This document shows positions 1 through 5,330 of a stretch of DNA of 5,898 nucleotides, piece after piece; within the stretch, counting starts at the first letter, position 1, and every line of letters begins with the position of its first letter. Position numbers and translations under genes: made by a program. The DNA is from Bdellovibrionota bacterium (GTDB lineage Bacteria > Bdellovibrionota > Bacteriovoracia > Bacteriovoracales > Bacteriovoracaceae). The notes beneath the pieces were generated by a model. That model worked only from the letters and a program-made list of their open reading frames with translations. It was not told the DNA's origin and searched no databases. The stretch spans positions 1 to 5,898 of the forward strand of contig JAURQB010000085.1 of the NCBI GenBank assembly GCA_030836365.1, read 5' to 3'.

Positions 1-431
1 GGGATTATGTAGAGGGAGAAGTCCTAGAGGACTTTCTTGACCGCCAACCAGGAAAAAAGATCAGTCCTTTTCAGGCCCTGCACTTACTTCATGCTCTCGC
101 CAAAGGACTTGAAGATATTCACCGTCTCAAAGAATATCACGGCGATCTTCACAGTGGTAACATCATCGTTCAACGACATGGACTCGGTTTTGAATTAAAA
201 GTTTTGGATATGTATCATTGGGGAATTCCTAATACTGAAAATTACCAGCATGATGTGACAAGTATGATTCGCATTTTTTACGATGCAATAGGTGGCCAAA
301 AAACGTACGCAAAAATGCCCAGTGCCATTAAGAATATCGTCTGTGGTTTAAAAAGCTCGATTATCTTAAAAAAATATAAAAACGTTTTTAAACTTCGTGC
401 TCACCTAGAAAATCTGGAGTGGGATTCATGA
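1..431 (+). CDS. Eukaryotic-like/aminoglycoside-kinase-fold protein kinase, C-terminal half (5' end outside window)
   Basis: The frame is open from the left edge (first full codon at 3), giving 142 visible residues; the N-lobe with the nucleotide-binding lysine is missing. It starts in the hinge (DYVEGEVLEDFL, 1-12). The catalytic loop is HGDLHSGNIIV (46-56), with catalytic Asp48 and metal-binding Asn53. LKVLDM (65-70) supplies Asp69 in place of DFG. HDVTSMIRIFYDAIGG (83-98) resembles helix F with its conserved Asp84. Only 15 residues separate Asp69 from Asp84 and no APE motif is seen, so the activation segment is nearly absent, as in RIO- or APH-like kinases. The expected activity is phosphotransfer from ATP to protein, but a small-molecule kinase cannot be excluded. 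Its stop overlaps the start codon of the PP2C phosphatase gene (ATGA), so the two are cotranslated and probably act on the same targets. Confidence 0.8.
   Translation, partial: DYVEGEVLEDFLDRQPGKKISPFQALHLLHALAKGLEDIHRLKEYHGDLHSGNIIVQRHGLGFELKVLDMYHWGIPNTENYQHDVTSMIRIFYDAIGGQKTYAKMPSAIKNIVCGLKSSIILKKYKNVFKLRAHLENLEWDS
416..419 (+). promoter_or_regulatory. Ribosome binding site deciding the PP2C start
   Basis: GGAG at 416-419 lies 8 nt before ATG 428. A GTG at 419 is also in frame, but it overlaps this site and has no good site of its own, so ATG 428 is the better start. Confidence 0.75.
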
Positions 432-1261
432 GTGAGGAGAATAGTAAAATTATATGTTGTAACGAAGAGTTGGAGCGCCCTCTTAGCGCAAACATACTCA
501 GTGGGACCTGCAGCTACTTTACAAGAAAAAATCCAGCGCTCGATCGAAAAAATCAGGACTCTATTGGTATTTTTGCTAATGATGAAAACGCGATCCTGAT
601 TGTGGCCGACGGAATTGGCGGCCACCGCATGGGTGATGAGGCATCAAAGATTGCCGTCTCCACCATCATTAAATCATGTGCAAAAGAAAAATCTTTTGAC
701 TTAAGAACAGTTTACGAAGCAATTATTGTTGCAAACAAAAATATTCGAGCATTAAATGTGGGCGCAGGCAGCACTCTTTGCGTTGGCTTTATCGAAAAAA
801 ACCAGCTCACCTTTCTCTCCACCGGGGACTCAATTGGCGTGCACTTTAGCGGCTTAGGTAATAAAAAAACTCAAACGGTTGACCAATCGAGTGCAGGGCT
901 AGCGAAGCTGTCTCATCTATTTGACGATAAGGACGTTCTTTCAAAAGAAGGGGGAAATCAATTAATTTTTGCCCTCGGCGATGAACAAATTCAATTATCC
1001 GTCACAGGGCCGGTTGAAATGAACCAACGAGATCAAATTCTCTTATCAAGTGATGGGCTAACAGCCAATCTCAATCAAACAGACATTTCTCAAGTGATAA
1101 CGACTGGGCCAGTTAATGAGCGTGTCATTCAATTGGTGGAAAAATCAGCCGCTGCAATGGAATCAAAATCAGGGCACCCTGATGATCTCTCTATTATTTT
1201 ATTATCACTCGGGCGAACTGACTCTACAGAAGACCTTGAAGTAAGAGAGACAAAGGCTTAA
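428..1261 (+). CDS. PP2C-type (PPM) serine/threonine protein phosphatase
   Basis: A 277-residue single-domain PP2C phosphatase, a metal-dependent enzyme that removes phosphate from Ser/Thr. Motifs run in family order: RKNQD (40-44, Asp44), VADGIGGHRMGDEAS (59-73, metal ligand Asp61 and Gly62), GAGSTLCVGF (112-121), FLSTGDS (129-135), DQILLSSDGL (202-211, Asp209) and HPDDLSIILL (250-259, Asp252, where many relatives have DN). All metal-binding aspartates appear present, so it should be active. The length is close to that of stand-alone bacterial PP2Cs (about 240-280). There is no signal peptide or membrane segment, so it is cytoplasmic. ATG 428 overlaps the kinase stop by ATGA, and the ribosome site lies inside the kinase gene, indicating translational coupling. 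The last 38 bp overlap, tail to tail, the end of the phospholipase D gene on the other strand. The likely role is to reverse the phosphorylation made by the neighbouring kinase; the targets are unknown. Confidence 0.92.
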   Translation: MSEENSKIICCNEELERPLSANILSGTCSYFTRKNPALDRKNQDSIGIFANDENAILIVADGIGGHRMGDEASKIAVSTIIKSCAKEKSFDLRTVYEAIIVANKNIRALNVGAGSTLCVGFIEKNQLTFLSTGDSIGVHFSGLGNKKTQTVDQSSAGLAKLSHLFDDKDVLSKEGGNQLIFALGDEQIQLSVTGPVEMNQRDQILLSSDGLTANLNQTDISQVITTGPVNERVIQLVEKSAAAMESKSGHPDDLSIILLSLGRTDSTEDLEVRETKA

Positions 1262-2726
1262 TTAGGTAATAACCCATTTGCTTAAACATTGAAATATTAT
1301 GAAACTCGTGTTTTTTCGCGTCTTCAACAGTTTCAAAATTTATACTATTTGCTCTTCTCAAGTTAATGTCACTTTTTATTGCCTTCGCTAGGTTTTCATT
1401 TCCATGACAGGCCACAACTAGCTCCATACTAAAATCGGCTGAACGTGGATCAAAATTATACGAGCCAATAACAGAGAGCTTATTATCAATACTCATTGTT
1501 TTAGAATGTGTTCCCCACCTTGAATCAGCGACGGCCTTTGAAACATAAGCATCTTCAGGGTAAAGACTTTTTCCGCTGTATACTGACGGACTTAATCCCT
1601 TTTCAATCCATCCTTTTAGATAATGGTTAAAAACGGCAGCAACAGGTAATGCATCTGAAGAGTAGATACCATTTGTCAACAGTGTAACAGGAATATCACT
1701 ATCGAGCTGCCCTTCAATGATATCGATTAACTTATCATTTAAAATAAAATATGGACTATCAATATTGATTTCTGATTTCGCATTCGTTAGATATTTGTAT
1801 ATATAGTGACGAGTAATTCTATTTTTGTCATTTGATGGACCGATTAAAGGCCTATCACTCACAAACTGAAGATTGTCACAAGTTCCCGAAAATTCTTTTT
1901 CAAAAGACTTTTTACCAATATCCATTAATTTATTTATTTCTTTTTTCTCTCTAAGACTAAACTTCAAAAAAGCACGCCCTTTGGATTTACGCTCCTTCCA
2001 AATTCTTCTATCCGCACGTACTTGCTGTAGAATTCTTGCTTTTTGAGATTGACCGCTTCGCAGAAACTCAAGCTGGTTAATTGTTGGCATAGGCGTTCGC
2101 AACTTTATCTTGCTGAGCTTAGAGTTAAAGTAAGCATCAAAAGATTTTCTCGCGTCGAGAGCACTGGGACCTGTAAAAACAGCGTCCCTGTCGATAAAAT
2201 TATATCGCTCGCTTAGGTCAAAATAATCATCACCAATATTTCTACCACCAACTATATAGTGAAGATCATCAACAACAAATAATTTTCGGTGATTCCTATA
2301 TTGAGTTTTAACTGCATTAATAACTGGAATAGGGCTATAGTATTTTATTTCAATTCCACGACGTAAAAGTTCTGCACTATGATGTGGAGTGAGAGTACTA
2401 CCGACCATAAAGTTATCGACGAGTATTTGAACCTTCACTCCCTCTTTAACTTTTCTCATTAATTCGTGTGCCATTATTTTTCCGACCACATCGTGATTGA
2501 AAATAAAATATTCCATGACGATCGATTCTTTCGCATGACGAATTAGATCCAACCTTTTGTAAAAACTGGAACTTCCATCATTAAGTAGTTTTACCTGATG
2601 AGTTTCTTTGTTCTCGAAAACAAATGGATATAGAGGGTTCTCAGAGTTCGCTTTCGACGTTGCCGAAAATAATGAAATTGAGCCAATAAGAAAGAATAGT
2701 AATGTCAGTGACGGATAATTTTTCAT
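1224..2726 (-). CDS. Exported phospholipase D / cardiolipin-synthase-like protein
   Basis: A 500-residue PLD-superfamily protein with two HKD motifs: HRKLFVVD (146-153; His146, Lys148, Asp153), followed by GGRN, and HSKTMSID (407-414; His407, Lys409, Asp414), followed by GSYNFDPRSADFSME. This second block resembles the ClsC/YmdC group of cardiolipin synthases. Known reactions are transfer of phosphatidyl groups between lipids, or phosphodiester hydrolysis of lipid or nucleic acid. Between the motifs is a very basic stretch (about 223-277). Residues 1-26 look like a signal peptide: Lys2, a hydrophobic core at 6-21, and a likely signal peptidase I site after SKA26. The mature enzyme would then act in the periplasm or outer membrane. 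ATG 2726 is preferred to the in-frame GTG at 2774 because the signal peptide starts there, although no strong ribosome site is visible. The gene ends within the convergent PP2C gene. The family is sure; lipid synthase, lipase and nuclease remain alternatives. Confidence 0.88.
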   Translation of the reverse strand: MKNYPSLTLLFFLIGSISLFSATSKANSENPLYPFVFENKETHQVKLLNDGSSSFYKRLDLIRHAKESIVMEYFIFNHDVVGKIMAHELMRKVKEGVKVQILVDNFMVGSTLTPHHSAELLRRGIEIKYYSPIPVINAVKTQYRNHRKLFVVDDLHYIVGGRNIGDDYFDLSERYNFIDRDAVFTGPSALDARKSFDAYFNSKLSKIKLRTPMPTINQLEFLRSGQSQKARILQQVRADRRIWKERKSKGRAFLKFSLREKKEINKLMDIGKKSFEKEFSGTCDNLQFVSDRPLIGPSNDKNRITRHYIYKYLTNAKSEINIDSPYFILNDKLIDIIEGQLDSDIPVTLLTNGIYSSDALPVAAVFNHYLKGWIEKGLSPSVYSGKSLYPEDAYVSKAVADSRWGTHSKTMSIDNKLSVIGSYNFDPRSADFSMELVVACHGNENLAKAIKSDINLRRANSINFETVEDAKKHEFHNISMFKQMGYYLIKPLSLLLQGLL

Positions 2727-2766
2727 GGCGAAAAAATAACATGCACATGAATACCAAAGAACACAT

Positions 2767-2795
2767 ATTGACACATTGTGTAATTTTTACGTCAA
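2767..2795 (-). promoter_or_regulatory. Possible promoter of the phospholipase D gene
   Basis: On the minus strand, TTGACG (2795-2790) is a good -35 box. The -10 at a 17-nt spacing is GTCAAT (2772-2767), matching TATAAT at only 3 of 6 positions. Initiation would fall near 2760, downstream of the in-frame GTG at 2774, which fits the ATG 2726 start. A small palindrome lies in the spacer. This is a weak candidate and may need an activator. Confidence 0.3.
2771..2781. repeat. Short palindrome ACAC-ATT-GTGT
   Basis: A perfect 4-bp inverted repeat around ATT lies between the proposed -35 and -10 of the phospholipase D gene, a position typical for a repressor operator. It is short enough to occur by chance. 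Confidence 0.25.
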
Positions 2796-2803
2796 CACCC
2801 TCT

Positions 2804-2825
2804 ATGTAAGCGACTGATTTTACAT
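2804..2825. repeat. Inverted repeat ATGTAA-N10-TTACAT
   Basis: Perfect 6-bp arms at 2804-2809 and 2820-2825 lie between the Nudix stop and the proposed phospholipase D -35 box. No U-tract follows on the minus strand, so it does not look like a terminator for the operon. A regulator binding site is possible, but chance is not excluded. Confidence 0.3.
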
Positions 2826-2830
2826 GTTAT

Positions 2831-3388
2831 TTATGAATAGAGTTGATTCATTTCTCTCAAAATCATTAAGCTGAGACCCCAAACTTTGTCTCCACTTGGA
2901 AGCTCTAAATAAGGTAAATGATAACTTTCACCTGAGAGTAAGCTAAACTCTCCTTCTTTTAGATTAAATTTTTTTGTCACCATCTCTACTGGCACTGTAA
3001 CAATTTCCTGAACCTCATTTTTATCCAGGTTCAAAGAAATAGGTTTTTCAAGTCTAAATAAGTAAGGCCATAATTCTAGCTTAAAACCTCTGAAGTCTTT
3101 TTCCGGCAACAGTGTGGTTAGCTGACGCAAACAATTTTGTGAAGTTAGTTCGACACCAACCTCCTCTTTTGTTTCTCTCACAGCAGTTAAAAATGGGTTG
3201 CCATTATCACTTTCTTCAAGTCTTCCCCCAGGAAAACCAATATGTCCTGACCATGGATCTCCCTCACGTTCCGCCCGCTTGATCATTAAAATTTCATTTT
3301 CCATTGTCCAAATAACGGAAACGGCCGCGCACATCACTTTTTCGTCATGAAGTAAGTAAAATGTTTTTTCTTTCAAAGAACTATTCAT
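2831..3388 (-). CDS. Nudix hydrolase, CoA-pyrophosphatase-like (NudL/NUDT7-8 type)
   Basis: A 185-residue Nudix protein, expected to split a pyrophosphate bond in a nucleoside diphosphate linked to another group. The Nudix box spans about 55-79: GGRLEESD, then RETKEEVGV (71-79) with metal-binding Glu72, Glu75 and Glu76. The loop before REtkEEvG is slightly longer than in the classic box. WSGHIGFPGGR (46-56) just before it and the terminal KVWGLSLMIL (168-177) resemble coenzyme A pyrophosphatases, which cut CoA to 3',5'-ADP and phosphopantetheine. Substrate choice within the family is hard to predict, so CoA is an inference. There is no signal peptide; the enzyme is cytoplasmic. ATG 3388 is chosen over the TTG at 3406 because a strong ribosome site precedes it. 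It overlaps the PAP2 stop by 8 bp, so this is the third gene of the CBS-PAP2-Nudix operon. Confidence 0.87.
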   Translation of the reverse strand: MNSSLKEKTFYLLHDEKVMCAAVSVIWTMENEILMIKRAEREGDPWSGHIGFPGGRLEESDNGNPFLTAVRETKEEVGVELTSQNCLRQLTTLLPEKDFRGFKLELWPYLFRLEKPISLNLDKNEVQEIVTVPVEMVTKKFNLKEGEFSLLSGESYHLPYLELPSGDKVWGLSLMILREMNQLYS

Positions 3389-3986
3389 TAACTCTTCCTC
3401 GGTCAAATATTGAAAGTGATATCATCGCCAAGGCAAGTCCAGTGGGTATATCAATGATATGGTGTTGATGGACAAATACAATCGATAAACATATTAACAT
3501 TAACCAACACAGATAAAAGACTTTTTGAACAACAGACGTTGATCTATTTATTAGGGGAATTAGAAATAAAGCGCTCATTCCAACATGAAAAGATGGCATT
3601 AAGGTTACCGGATTATCTTGCCCCCACAAAAAAGAATAGAGCAATTTAAAGTTTTCAACTTCCAATAAATTTCGCTCAAACCCACATGCGGTGGGATAAA
3701 TTAAAAATATTGCTCCTCCAAAAAACCCAGAAAAAATAAGCGCCTTTGAAATTTTCAAATGATCTTCAAACTTGAGAGAAACAAAAACAGGAATAAAAGA
3801 TAAATAAGCAGAAAAATAAAAAAGAATGAACCAATCAATAAAAGGAATAGATAACTCCCAATCCCAGAACAACTTATTTTGGGTTTGATATGTAAAGCTA
3901 TACCAATTGATTCCTAGGTATATGGTGCTGTAAACGGCTGCTGTGACCAATAAAAGTCCATAACTTTTAAGGCCAGGCCTTAACAC
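3381..3986 (-). CDS. PAP2-superfamily membrane phosphatase/phosphotransferase
   Basis: A 201-residue, very hydrophobic protein with about six membrane segments (roughly 8-26, 48-70, 82-98, 133-147, 156-174 and 180-194). The PAP2 signature is present as PSFHVGMSALF (131-141, His134) and VHQHHIIDIPTG (172-183; His175 and Asp179 forming HxxxD). The first canonical motif (KxxxxxxRP) is not obvious; CGFER (101-105) may supply the arginine. The PSxHV and HQHHxxD forms recall the branch that contains inositol-phosphorylceramide and sphingomyelin synthases and related lipid phosphatases. The reaction is therefore hydrolysis or transfer of a lipid phosphate headgroup, probably at the outer face of the inner membrane; the substrate is unknown. 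The start is GTG 3986, with a good ribosome site AGAAGG 6 nt upstream. It begins 13 bp after the CBS gene and overlaps the Nudix start by 8 bp, so it is the middle gene of an operon. Confidence 0.85.
   Translation of the reverse strand: MLRPGLKSYGLLLVTAAVYSTIYLGINWYSFTYQTQNKLFWDWELSIPFIDWFILFYFSAYLSFIPVFVSLKFEDHLKISKALIFSGFFGGAIFLIYPTACGFERNLLEVENFKLLYSFLWGQDNPVTLMPSFHVGMSALFLIPLINRSTSVVQKVFYLCWLMLICLSIVFVHQHHIIDIPTGLALAMISLSIFDRGRVNE
3392..3400 (-). promoter_or_regulatory. Ribosome binding site of the Nudix gene
   Basis: GAGGAAGAG on the minus strand (3400-3392) contains AGGA placed 7 nt before ATG 3388. It lies inside the end of the PAP2 gene, implies translational coupling, and argues against the TTG start at 3406. 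Confidence 0.7.
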
Positions 3987-3992
3987 TTTTTA

Positions 3993-3998
3993 CCTTCT
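3993..3998 (-). promoter_or_regulatory. Ribosome binding site supporting a GTG start for the PAP2 gene
   Basis: AGAAGG on the minus strand (3998-3993) lies 6 nt before GTG 3986. It fills most of the 13-bp gap after the CBS gene and supports the non-ATG start. Confidence 0.65.
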
Positions 3999-3999
3999 C

Positions 4000-4533
4000 T
4001 TATGCTGACTCTCTGAGTGATTGTCCCCGATATGGTTCGCCCAAGACGTTTGTTACCTCTTCAGGAAATTGATCTAAGATAAAGCTCATTACATCCTTAA
4101 TCGAAACAATTCCTATTGGCTTTCTGCTTTCATCCACGATTGGAACATGCCGATAACCTCCCACGTGCATATTATTCATCACGTAGGTGATCTCATCACC
4201 TTCCATCAAAGCGAGTGGGTCTTCTGTCATAAACTCATCAACGGGTTGCCTGGCCAAGTCAATTCCAAGTCCTGCAACTTTCATTAAAATATCTCTTTCT
4301 GTAATGATGCCACACAACTCCCCTTCGTCTGTAACTAGGACGCTACCAAAGGAGTGTTTCTGCATGAGCAAAATCGTTTCTCCGATAGGTGTTCCTCGCT
4401 CAACCGTCACAGGACTAGGTGGTTTCAGCTCAGATATGGTTAACTCAAAAGTTTTAGGGCTAAGAACTTTTTCTTTTTTATGATCTTGTTCACCAGCAAT
4501 TTGCAATTCTTCTTCAATGATATCATCAGTCAT
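4000..4533 (-). CDS. Tandem CBS-domain protein
   Basis: A 177-residue protein made almost entirely of one CBS pair (Bateman module). CBS1 spans about 37-87 and ends in GIITERDILMKV (75-86); CBS2 spans about 98-155 and contains HVGGYRHVPIVD (123-134) and GIVSIKDVMSFI (141-152). Such pairs bind adenine nucleotides (AMP, ATP, SAM and similar) and act as energy or ligand sensors for partner proteins. No fused catalytic or DNA-binding domain is present. The N-terminal 36 residues are charged and probably flexible. ATG 4533 is preferred because GGAG lies 6 nt upstream; ATG 4560 in the same frame would add nine residues but has no ribosome site. First gene of the CBS-PAP2-Nudix operon, so it may tune lipid or nucleotide metabolism to energy state, which is inference from position only. 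Its start lies in a stable-looking hairpin, suggesting translational control. Confidence 0.88.
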   Translation of the reverse strand: MTDDIIEEELQIAGEQDHKKEKVLSPKTFELTISELKPPSPVTVERGTPIGETILLMQKHSFGSVLVTDEGELCGIITERDILMKVAGLGIDLARQPVDEFMTEDPLALMEGDEITYVMNNMHVGGYRHVPIVDESRKPIGIVSIKDVMSFILDQFPEEVTNVLGEPYRGQSLRESA

Positions 4534-4536
4534 CTG

Positions 4537-4575
4537 AGTCTCCGATCGATTAATTTTCATAAATTTGATCGGACT
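4537..4575 (-). promoter_or_regulatory. Hairpin sequestering the ribosome binding site of the CBS gene
   Basis: In the transcript, UCCGAUC (4573-4567) can pair perfectly with GAUCGGA (4547-4541). An outer AG/CU pair closes beyond a 2-nt bulge. An inner 5-bp stem (AAUUU 4565-4561 with AAAUU 4556-4552) closes on the tetraloop AUGA. The Shine-Dalgarno GGAG occupies 4543-4540, so GGA is held in the stem just 6 nt before ATG 4533. The unused upstream AUG (4560) is in the loop. The pairing is visible in the sequence; a regulatory role (thermometer, protein or translational switch) is inference. Confidence 0.5.
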
Positions 4576-4581
4576 TTCTTC

Positions 4582-4624
4582 AGAAAAACATTAGATAAAC
4601 AAGTGATGTTTATAATGTTTTTCT
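4582..4624 (-). terminator. Long AT-rich hairpin at the NADAR stop codon, probable terminator
   Basis: A perfect 12-bp inverted repeat (arms 4582-4593 and 4613-4624) encloses a further 5-bp stem (4596-4600 with 4608-4612) and a 7-nt loop, with only a 2-nt bulge. On the minus strand the descending arm ends UGUUUUUCU, giving a U-run opposite an A-run, as in intrinsic terminators. One arm covers the last codons of the NADAR gene. The stem is poor in G/C, so termination may be incomplete, allowing some readthrough into the CBS operon. Confidence 0.55.
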
Positions 4625-5263
4625 TAGCTCCATCCAGATATCATAATACTTCCACGCAGGAGGCAGGAACTTACTTGAACTATGATGATCAGGTAATAAA
4701 ATTAATTTACCCGTGGACTGAAGTACTTTTTTGACCTCTAGGTTTTGTTCAAGTTTTGCCCTCATCATGCGCTTAATTAATTGATAATGGTCGCCTTTTT
4801 CTTTGGTGCGGTAGGTGTATTTTTTTTTCTTATATGTGACATAATTTACCTTGTGCTTTTTCATTAACTTACTTGCAAGGCTTCCTGCTCGTTTGGCCTC
4901 AAAGCCAGTCATTTTCGCTACATCAACGCGAGAAAAAGGAAGAGTATCCTCTCCATAGCGACGATCATTTCTATTTTCAGGGTACTTCATTGACTGCCAT
5001 GCGCCTTCAAGTGAAGCGTAATTTTTCCCCTCAAAAAAAATAGGCGTTGCTGCAAAATTGCTGAGAATTCCGAGTTCGTTTCTTTTAGATAAAATGAGCG
5101 TCTTTCCAAGCTCCCCTGCATCAGGAAGTATCTCCCAACTCGGCACTTGATCATCTGATATTGTTGCCCACCAATGGTTAGGATGACTTGCAAAAGCACT
5201 CTGTGCACAAAGACAAAAAGTAAAAATAAATATTTTGGTTAAATTAAATTTCATCTTTTTCAT
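4610..5263 (-). CDS. Exported NADAR/YbiA-fold (DUF1768-like) protein
   Basis: A 217-residue protein with a textbook signal peptide: KKMK (2-5), hydrophobic core IFIFTFCLCA (11-20), cleavage site AFA25-S26; no lipobox is seen. The NADAR-like domain covers about 55-215: LGILSNFAATPIFFEGKNY (64-82), then SLEGAWQSMKYPE (84-96) with the likely active-site Glu86, and KLEQNLEVKKVLQSTGKLILL (170-190). The usual ending with DxxWGxG is replaced by PDHHSSSKFLPPAWKYYDIWM, so this is a divergent branch. Known NADAR enzymes cleave N-glycosidic bonds: YbiA acts on riboflavin intermediates, and others remove ADP-ribose from guanine in DNA. Those substrates are cytoplasmic, so activity outside the cytoplasm would need another target. 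ATG 5263 is chosen because GAGGAG lies 8 nt upstream; the GTG at 5272 overlaps that site. It appears to be a single-gene unit, with its own promoter and terminator. Confidence 0.75.
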   Translation of the reverse strand: MKKMKFNLTKIFIFTFCLCAQSAFASHPNHWWATISDDQVPSWEILPDAGELGKTLILSKRNELGILSNFAATPIFFEGKNYASLEGAWQSMKYPENRNDRRYGEDTLPFSRVDVAKMTGFEAKRAGSLASKLMKKHKVNYVTYKKKKYTYRTKEKGDHYQLIKRMMRAKLEQNLEVKKVLQSTGKLILLPDHHSSSKFLPPAWKYYDIWMELRKTL

Positions 5264-5271
5264 TTTTATCA

Positions 5272-5277
5272 CTCCTC
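5272..5277 (-). promoter_or_regulatory. Strong ribosome binding site of the NADAR gene
   Basis: GAGGAG on the minus strand (5277-5272), 8 nt before ATG 5263. It overlaps the in-frame GTG at 5272 and so rules that codon out as the main start. Confidence 0.8.
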
Positions 5278-5292
5278 AAAAATTAGAAGTTA

Positions 5293-5322
5293 ATAATAGC
5301 GAATAAGAAATTTAACCGTCAA
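5293..5322 (-). promoter_or_regulatory. Sigma-70-type promoter of the NADAR gene
   Basis: On the minus strand, TTGACG (5322-5317) and TATTAT (5298-5293) are separated by 18 nt; both match the consensus at 5 of 6 positions. Initiation near 5286 would give a leader of about 20 nt holding just the ribosome site. The -35 overlaps a run of ten T that directly follows the stop codon of the upstream gene. Confidence 0.6.
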
Positions 5323-5330
5323 AAAAAAAA

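Noticed and set aside
401..625. 74-residue - strand frame
   Set aside because: Antisense to the kinase end and the PP2C N-terminus, whose motifs are clear.
2727..2774. N-terminal extension of the phospholipase D protein from GTG 2774
   Set aside because: The added residues would place 16 amino acids, including two Cys, before a standard signal peptide, and the GTG lies within the possible promoter.
4187..4483. 98-residue + strand frame
   Set aside because: Antisense to the CBS domains, with serine-rich low-information content; a shadow frame.
4590..4618. TCTAAT (4595-4590) as -10 of a CBS-operon promoter
   Set aside because: A good -10, but at 16-18 nt upstream there is no -35-like box, and it lies inside the terminator hairpin. 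Too weak to list.
4480..4734. 84-residue + strand frame across the CBS start and the NADAR end
   Set aside because: It is antisense to two well-supported genes and shows no recognisable motif; it is a shadow frame.
4987..5208. 73-residue - strand frame inside the NADAR gene
   Set aside because: Same strand but a different frame from a gene with domain and signal-peptide support; no start signal of its own.
5321..5330. Run of ten T (minus strand) as a terminator of the right-edge gene
   Set aside because: No stable hairpin precedes it; the only dyad (TAAC-CA-GTTA) has a 2-nt loop. Part of the run also serves as the -35 of the NADAR promoter.
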